From the NCBI GenBank assembly GCA_002451155.1, contig DKBG01000033.1, positions 18,585 through 27,524 of the forward strand: a stretch of 8,940 nt of DNA, read 5' to 3'. Shown here piece after piece: positions 6,033-8,940 of the stretch. The notes beneath the pieces were generated by a model that was not told where the DNA came from, made no database searches, and was given only the letters and a program-made list of their open reading frames with translations. This stretch comes from Ignavibacteria bacterium UBA6906 (GTDB lineage: Bacteria; Bacteroidota; Ignavibacteria; UBA10030; UBA6906). Positions within the stretch are counted from its first letter, which is position 1. Each line of letters opens with the position of its first letter. The translations under genes were made by a program, and so were the position numbers.

Positions 6033-6413
6033 TCACTGCAGATTCTTCTGGCGGGAGCCTTTCAGTGTTTCGATGAATGCAACAACTTTTTCGATCGGTG
6101 TCGACTTGCTGAAGAAGAAATCAATTTCCGGGTTGACCACCAGATTCCGAGTGGTTTCATCATCATATCCGGACATGAAAATGAACGGAACGTCATGGGC
6201 ATCGGTAAAATCGCGCACATAACTGTGGAACCGCACACCGTTCAGCGTCGGCATGAATACATCGGAAATGATCAGGTCTACTCGATCGCTCTCCAGCGCT
6301 TCGCGAGCTTGCTTCCCATTCTCCGCCAGCATGACCTCGTGCCCATTTTGGCGAAGCACGTCGCCCATGACGGTCAGAAACCCTTTCTCGTCATCGACCA
6401 GAAGGATTTTCAT
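6033..6413 (-). CDS. Single-domain response regulator (CheY-like receiver)
   Basis: 126-residue receiver domain with no output domain, a soluble phosphorylation switch that would act by binding a partner. All signature residues are present: the acidic pair D7-D8 in 'LLVDDEK', the phospho-acceptor D51 in 'IISDVFMP', the switch Ser at 81 in 'FMSGYDD', and the conserved Lys 103 in 'FFSKSTP'. The protein ends shortly after helix 5, so it is complete. The ATG has AAAGGAG about 10 nt upstream. The best sigma-54-like promoter of the window lies about 60 nt upstream. No histidine kinase is visible nearby. It precedes the pilin operon on the same strand with a 338-nt gap, so it may control pilus function the way PilG/PilH-type receivers do, but that is inference from position. 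Confidence 0.9.
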   Translation of the reverse strand: MKILLVDDEKGFLTVMGDVLRQNGHEVMLAENGKQAREALESDRVDLIISDVFMPTLNGVRFHSYVRDFTDAHDVPFIFMSGYDDETTRNLVVNPEIDFFFSKSTPIEKVVAFIETLKGSRQKNLQ

Positions 6414-6472
6414 GCGAAGGTATCTCCTTTACCCTATCGTTCTCTGGCTCTCCCCTTTTGCTCACCCTTGTG

Positions 6473-6488
6473 TGCAAATGACGAGCCA
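6473..6488 (-). promoter_or_regulatory. Sigma-54-like -24/-12 promoter of the response regulator
   Basis: The minus strand reads TGGCTC-GTCAT-TTGCA (6488-6473), differing from the RpoN consensus TGGCAC-N5-TTGCA at one position, with both the GG and the GC pairs intact and correctly spaced. The expected start near 6462 leaves a 49-nt leader. Its -24 arm is part of a 9-bp inverted repeat, CTCTGGCTC (6442-6450) with GAGCCAGAG (6483-6491). Confidence 0.6.
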
Positions 6489-6510
6489 GAGCGAGAGTCG
6501 CGTGAAGATG

Positions 6511-6523
6511 AGGGAAATTCCCT
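6511..6523. promoter_or_regulatory. Palindrome upstream of the response-regulator promoter
   Basis: AGGGAAATTCCCT is a near-perfect 13-nt palindrome centred about 29 nt upstream of the -24 box. It could be a binding site for an activator or repressor dimer. Short palindromes arise by chance, so this is tentative. Confidence 0.3.
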
Positions 6524-6537
6524 GATGAGAAGAACCT

Positions 6538-6558
6538 GGCGGGTAAAAATTACCCGCC
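6538..6558 (-). terminator. Hairpin terminator behind the tRNA
   Basis: GGCGGGTAA (6538-6546) and TTACCCGCC (6550-6558) form a perfect 9-bp stem with a 3-nt loop, 36 nt past the tRNA 3' end. On the minus strand AGGTTCTTCTC follows, a weak T-rich tail; the plus-strand side has none. It separates the tRNA from the response regulator. Confidence 0.55.
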
Positions 6559-6593
6559 GCGTGAAAGGTTCGTCGTTGCCGGAAACACTCACG

Positions 6594-6667
6594 TGGGCCC
6601 TGTAGGACTCGAACCTACGACCAACAGATTATGAGTCTGTCGCTCTAACCGACTGAGCTAAGGGCCC
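6594..6667 (-). tRNA. tRNA with anticodon CAU (tRNA-Ile2 favoured, or elongator Met)
   Basis: Full 74-nt cloverleaf: acceptor stem GGGCCCT/AGGGCCC, D-arm with TAGCTCAGTCGGTTAGAGC, anticodon stem ACAGA/TCTGT around loop CTCATAA (anticodon at 6633-6631), T-arm with GTAGG and TTCGAGT, and discriminator A. The 3' CCA is not encoded (ACG follows). It is not the initiator, since position 1-72 is a G-C pair and the anticodon stem lacks the three G-C pairs. C4-G69 and C5-G68 match features of E. coli tRNA-Ile2, whose CAU is changed to lysidine-AU by TilS, rather than elongator Met. I therefore lean to Ile2, without certainty. Confidence 0.95.
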
Positions 6668-6738
6668 GAGCCTGAGCGCCACAGGCGAGAAACCGCGCGA
6701 GGTCAGCATCGCTCTCCCCCGCCTGCAGGAAGCCTCTG

Positions 6739-6768
6739 CAAGATACAAAATCAGTCATTAGAGGGCAA
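6739..6768 (-). promoter_or_regulatory. Housekeeping-type promoter of the tRNA
   Basis: On the minus strand TTGCCC (6768-6763) and TATCTTG (6745-6739) have 20 nt between TTG and TA, or 17 nt between the boxes read as sigma-70 hexamers. A start near 6732 would give a precursor with a leader of about 65 nt. Confidence 0.45.
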
Positions 6769-6796
6769 GTGGAGGCGTGCTCCTGCGCACATCAGC

Positions 6797-6827
6797 TTGA
6801 ACGAGACTGTGACGTTTTGTACCTTCT
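6797..6827 (+). promoter_or_regulatory. Possible housekeeping-type promoter of the exported protein
   Basis: TTGAAC (6797-6802) and TACCTTCT (6820-6827) again have 20 nt between TTG and TA. The -7 box is a weaker match to TAnnTTTG. The leader to the ATG at 6903 would be about 70 nt. Confidence 0.3.
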
Positions 6828-6902
6828 TTCCACCATTCACCGCCAGCCAGGGAAACGCGGCGTCAGACGTCGCACGGACGGGCATACTTCAGGAAATACG
6901 CC

Positions 6903-7265
6903 ATGAAATCATTTGTACGGTTGCCGCTCACGCTGCTCCTTCTCGCAGGCCTGGGCATCTGGATTCTTCCACATTCCGCTTATGCCCAGAGAAAGCCCTC
7001 AACACTCAGAGAGTTTCTCGTGCAATTTAAAGGGAAAGAAATCCAGATAATGGACCGCACTGGAGGGGCTGAGCAGTTCGTCAGCGGGGACCCGACAAAG
7101 ACATACGTCCTGACACTCGTGGACGTGCAGAGCGACTACATTATCGTAGCAAGGAATACAGCGACGGACAAAAGGAGCTTTATCTATCCAATATCCGTTA
7201 TTCGTCGGATCATCTACGCATATGACGGGAAACCCTATCAGATGATTCTCCTGGAACTGTATTGA
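6903..7265 (+). CDS. Small exported protein of unknown function
   Basis: 120-residue protein with a clear Sec signal peptide: a basic start 'MKSFVR', a hydrophobic core (7-22), and a probable signal peptidase I site after 'HSAYA' (residue 28). The mature part of about 92 residues is rich in beta-strand sequence: 'GKEIQIMD' (44-51), 'KTYVLTLVDV' (66-75), 'DYIIVAR' (78-84), 'RSFIYPISVIRRIIY' (91-105) and a C-terminal 'YQMILLELY'. The alternation suggests a small barrel, something like an SH3 or Sm fold, but that is a visual guess. There is no cysteine, so it is not a lipoprotein. The start is supported by AGGA 8 nt upstream. It stands alone, with its own possible promoter upstream and that of the next gene downstream. 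I do not recognise the family. Confidence 0.85.
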   Translation: MKSFVRLPLTLLLLAGLGIWILPHSAYAQRKPSTLREFLVQFKGKEIQIMDRTGGAEQFVSGDPTKTYVLTLVDVQSDYIIVARNTATDKRSFIYPISVIRRIIYAYDGKPYQMILLELY

Positions 7266-7284
7266 CCGCTTGAGGATGCCTCCC

Positions 7285-7315
7285 TTGACTTCCTGCGGGT
7301 GTTTCTCTACCTTTA
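7285..7315 (+). promoter_or_regulatory. Housekeeping-type promoter of the zinc-ribbon protein-rpsU operon
   Basis: TTGACT (7285-7290) and TACCTTTA (7308-7315) have 20 nt between TTG and TA. The -7 box matches TAnnTTTG at all but the last position. A start near 7321 gives a leader of about 90 nt before the ATG at 7412. Confidence 0.55.
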
Positions 7316-7411
7316 AGATACGGAGTTGTGCTTGTAACCTGCCGCCAGCTTGACCCCAAGCGTCGCTCCTCGGTGATTCCTGACTCGATCCCCACCGTCG
7401 CGGAGGTGTCC

Positions 7412-7807
7412 ATGGCCAAAGGGAAATACATCTTTCACCGTTGCAGCCACTGCGAACGCGTGACAAAGATGGAGTTGATCGGAGCCGCAGAGGCTCAACC
7501 GGAAAAGACCTGGTATCGGTGCACACGGTGCCGCCATGCTTCAATGGTGAACGCGGAGGATCTCAAGCGAACTCAGGAAGAGTCCAAGAAGAAGATAACG
7601 CGAGAAGAGTGTTCAGAATACCATCCCGAAAATACGTACGAAGTTGGACAGTCAATATTTCACAGCGACTGGGACGACATCGGAAAGATTGTTTCGAAAG
7701 AGAAGACCTCGCGGGGTGAGAGTGCCCTCGTGGTTGCCTTCGAGAAACTCGGAGAGCGAAAGCTGCTAGAAAACGTTCATCAGGATGTCATAGATAATCC
7801 GGAATGA
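7412..7807 (+). CDS. Zinc-ribbon protein with C-terminal Tudor-like domain
   Basis: 131-residue basic, soluble protein. Residues 10-41 form a zinc ribbon with two CxxC knuckles (C11-C14, C37-C40). A charged, Lys/Glu-rich linker (50-68) follows. Residues 75-122 read 'YEVGQSIFHSDWDDIGKIV...ALVVAFEKLGERKLL', which has the pattern of the small Tudor-like barrel at the C-terminus of PcrA/UvrD helicases ('VGD.V.H..FG.G.V ... V.F...G.K.L'). That barrel is known to bind RNA polymerase. The ATG at 7412 is chosen over an upstream in-frame start because GGAGG lies 5 nt before it and the first CxxC follows closely; the upstream extension would overlap the promoter. It is 24 nt ahead of rpsU and co-transcribed with it. 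A nucleic-acid or polymerase-binding role is inference. I do not know a named family. Confidence 0.85.
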   Translation: MAKGKYIFHRCSHCERVTKMELIGAAEAQPEKTWYRCTRCRHASMVNAEDLKRTQEESKKKITREECSEYHPENTYEVGQSIFHSDWDDIGKIVSKEKTSRGESALVVAFEKLGERKLLENVHQDVIDNPE

Positions 7808-7831
7808 CCGGAACCGAGGAGGTGAGCAGAG

Positions 7832-8026
7832 TTGGTCGGTATTGTCGTCTCAGAAAACGAACCCATCGATCGCGCAATCAAGCGTTTCAAGAAGAAATAT
7901 GAACGCTCGGGCGTTCTGAAGGAGTTCAAGAAGCGCGCCTATTTCACCAAGCCCTCGGTGAAAAAGCGTATGAAGAAGGTGAAGGCTGTTCGACGTGCAC
8001 AACGAAACCTCGCCGAGCAGACGTAA
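7832..8026 (+). CDS. rpsU: 30S ribosomal protein S21
   Basis: 64-residue, highly basic small-subunit protein bound near the 3' end of 16S rRNA, where it assists initiation. 'ENEPIDRAIKRFKKKYE' at 8-24 is the typical S21 opening, 'LKEFKKRAYFTKPSVKKR' follows, and the tail (47-64) is Lys/Arg-rich. Length is normal. The start is TTG, well supported by AGGAGG with a 9-nt gap and by the family's start position; no ATG lies nearby in frame. It is the second gene of an operon behind the zinc-ribbon protein and is closed by a strong terminator. Confidence 0.95.
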   Translation: MVGIVVSENEPIDRAIKRFKKKYERSGVLKEFKKRAYFTKPSVKKRMKKVKAVRRAQRNLAEQT

Positions 8027-8034
8027 AGTCCCTC

Positions 8035-8066
8035 CCAATCCCGCCTCCGGCGGGATTGGCTTTTTT
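8035..8066 (+). terminator. Rho-independent terminator after rpsU
   Basis: CCAATCCCGCC (8035-8045) and GGCGGGATTGG (8049-8059) form a perfect 11-bp stem with a TCC loop, followed by C and six Ts (8061-8066), 9 nt past the rpsU stop codon. Confidence 0.92.
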
Positions 8067-8122
8067 CTCCCTTCCTCTTACACCGTACATTCTTCCTACT
8101 TCCGCCCAGAGTTCGTGTTCAG

Positions 8123-8143
8123 GACCAGGCAGGATGCCTGGTC
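8123..8143. other. Hairpin between convergent rpsU and TPR genes
   Basis: GACCAGGCA (8123-8131) and TGCCTGGTC (8135-8143) form a perfect 9-bp stem with a GGA loop. Neither side has a T-run. It lies about 100 nt past the stop of the minus-strand TPR gene and may end or stabilise that message. Confidence 0.4.
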
Positions 8144-8241
8144 TCTCCGATAGCTCGAGAAGTGCATCTCGGGAGGCGGCAGGGATTGTCCAGTTCCCAC
8201 CGTGAACGCAAATCATGTCCACGAGGAGGGATGAGGATGAC

Positions 8242-8940
8242 TCACCTCAAGCCCTGTTCTCTCAGCACACGCCGGGCCGGCTCATAGCCCAGGTCAGCAG
8301 CCTTGACGAAGGAACGGCGCGCGGATTCATGGTCTCCCCAGTCTGCGTAGATGATGCCCATGTTGAAATATGTATTCGGATATGTCGGGTTAACCCGCAC
8401 CGTGGCCTCGAACGCATCCATGCCGGCCGCCAGATTCCCCTGCCGATAGTAGGCAATTCCCATATTGTAGTAGGCAGAGAAGAAGGTCGGATCCCTGCGG
8501 ATGGCGGATGTATAGAGATCCACGGCTTCATTGTACCGACCTGCGCTGAGATAGACGTTCCCGAGGTTGGAGTAGGCATCGATATAATTACTGTCAAGCT
8601 GGATTGCCCGTGTATACGCCTCAATCGCTCCTGCTGTATCTCCCTTAATATCATACGCGAGGCCCTTTGCCCCATGAGCACTCGCATAGCCTGGCTTCAG
8701 CGCAATAGCCTCGGCGGCGGCGGCGAGAGCCTCATCCGCTCTTCCTTTTGCAGTGAGGATCATTGCCAGGTTTGTATGCGCCATAACGGCCTCCGGGTCG
8801 ATGGCTATCGCGTATCGCCAGAGACGTTCGTCGTCGTGCCAGAGGGAAACCTGCCGGATGGTTTGCACCGTCAGAAATGTCATGAGCGCGAATGTCACGG
8901 TAATCATCACGCGGCGGACACTGAGACCGCCGATTCGCCC
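8242..8940 (-). CDS. Membrane-anchored TPR protein, 5' end cut off by the window
   Basis: The frame is open to the window edge; 232 C-terminal residues are visible, and the GTG at 8910 is probably an internal codon. A hydrophobic segment, 'VMITVTFALMTFLTVQTI', opens the visible part and is followed by 'SLWHDDERLWRYAIAIDPE'. Five TPR units of about 34 residues follow, with the usual A..NLG..Y...G....A...Y..AI..DP pattern, and a short tail ends 'LREQGLR'. A last membrane helix followed by 'W.....LW..A...P' and TPRs is the layout of multi-pass TMTC-like/DUF1736 proteins, putative glycosyltransferases with a TPR tail. The missing part would then hold many membrane helices. TPRs bind partner proteins; the partner is unknown. 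It converges on rpsU and shows no link to the pilus genes beyond proximity. Confidence 0.85.
   Translation of the reverse strand, partial: GRIGGLSVRRVMITVTFALMTFLTVQTIRQVSLWHDDERLWRYAIAIDPEAVMAHTNLAMILTAKGRADEALAAAAEAIALKPGYASAHGAKGLAYDIKGDTAGAIEAYTRAIQLDSNYIDAYSNLGNVYLSAGRYNEAVDLYTSAIRRDPTFFSAYYNMGIAYYRQGNLAAGMDAFEATVRVNPTYPNTYFNMGIIYADWGDHESARRSFVKAADLGYEPARRVLREQGLR

Noticed and set aside
5979..6605. 208-codon plus-strand open frame
   Set aside because: It is antisense to the response regulator and runs into the tRNA.
7328..7411. Upstream in-frame start of the zinc-ribbon gene
   Set aside because: It adds 28 residues unlike the family layout, directly behind the predicted promoter and without a ribosome site. 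The ATG at 7412 has GGAGG.

Overview
The window reads as a chromosomal segment of a moderately GC-rich bacterium of the Fibrobacteres-Chlorobi-Bacteroidetes (FCB) superphylum, perhaps the Ignavibacteria/Chlorobi side. Three things suggest this. The housekeeping promoters I can find look like the FCB -33/-7 type (TTG, 20 nt, TAnnTT). The tRNA does not encode its CCA end. The S21 protein and the short 'MGQQQLLLII' pilin-like proteins look like ones I associate with that group. This placement is an inference, not a database result.

Left two thirds (1-6413, all minus strand): a type IV pilus / type II secretion-like locus. In transcription order, right to left, it holds: an orphan single-domain response regulator (6413-6033); two tandem paralogous pilin-like proteins (5694-5272 and 5200-4805); a PilC/GspF platform protein (4636-3257); a PilB/GspE assembly ATPase (3218-1428) closed by a hairpin terminator (1406-1375); and, after a 580-base gene-free gap, the first 264 codons of a PilT-like ATPase (794 to the window edge). 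Sigma-54-like -24/-12 elements precede the response regulator, the pilins and the PilT-like gene; the last also has a housekeeping-type promoter. Hairpins separate pilin 1 from pilin 2 and pilin 2 from pilC, which would fit higher yield of pilin than of assembly machinery. The pilins lack the usual prepilin signature, and the PilT-like ATPase lacks the acidic residues of its Asp box. The locus is therefore a non-textbook version of the machine.

Right third (6538-8940): a minus-strand tRNA with anticodon CAU and a hairpin behind it; on the plus strand, a small exported protein of unknown function (6903-7265), then a two-gene unit of a zinc-ribbon/Tudor-like protein (7412-7807) and ribosomal protein S21 (7832-8026) with a strong terminator (8035-8066). 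Last, on the minus strand, comes the 3' part of a membrane-anchored TPR protein running off the window.

The most distinctive content is the atypical pilin pair, the altered PilT-like ATPase, the sigma-54-like promoters that appear to tie the pilus genes together, and the zinc-ribbon/Tudor protein coupled to rpsU.
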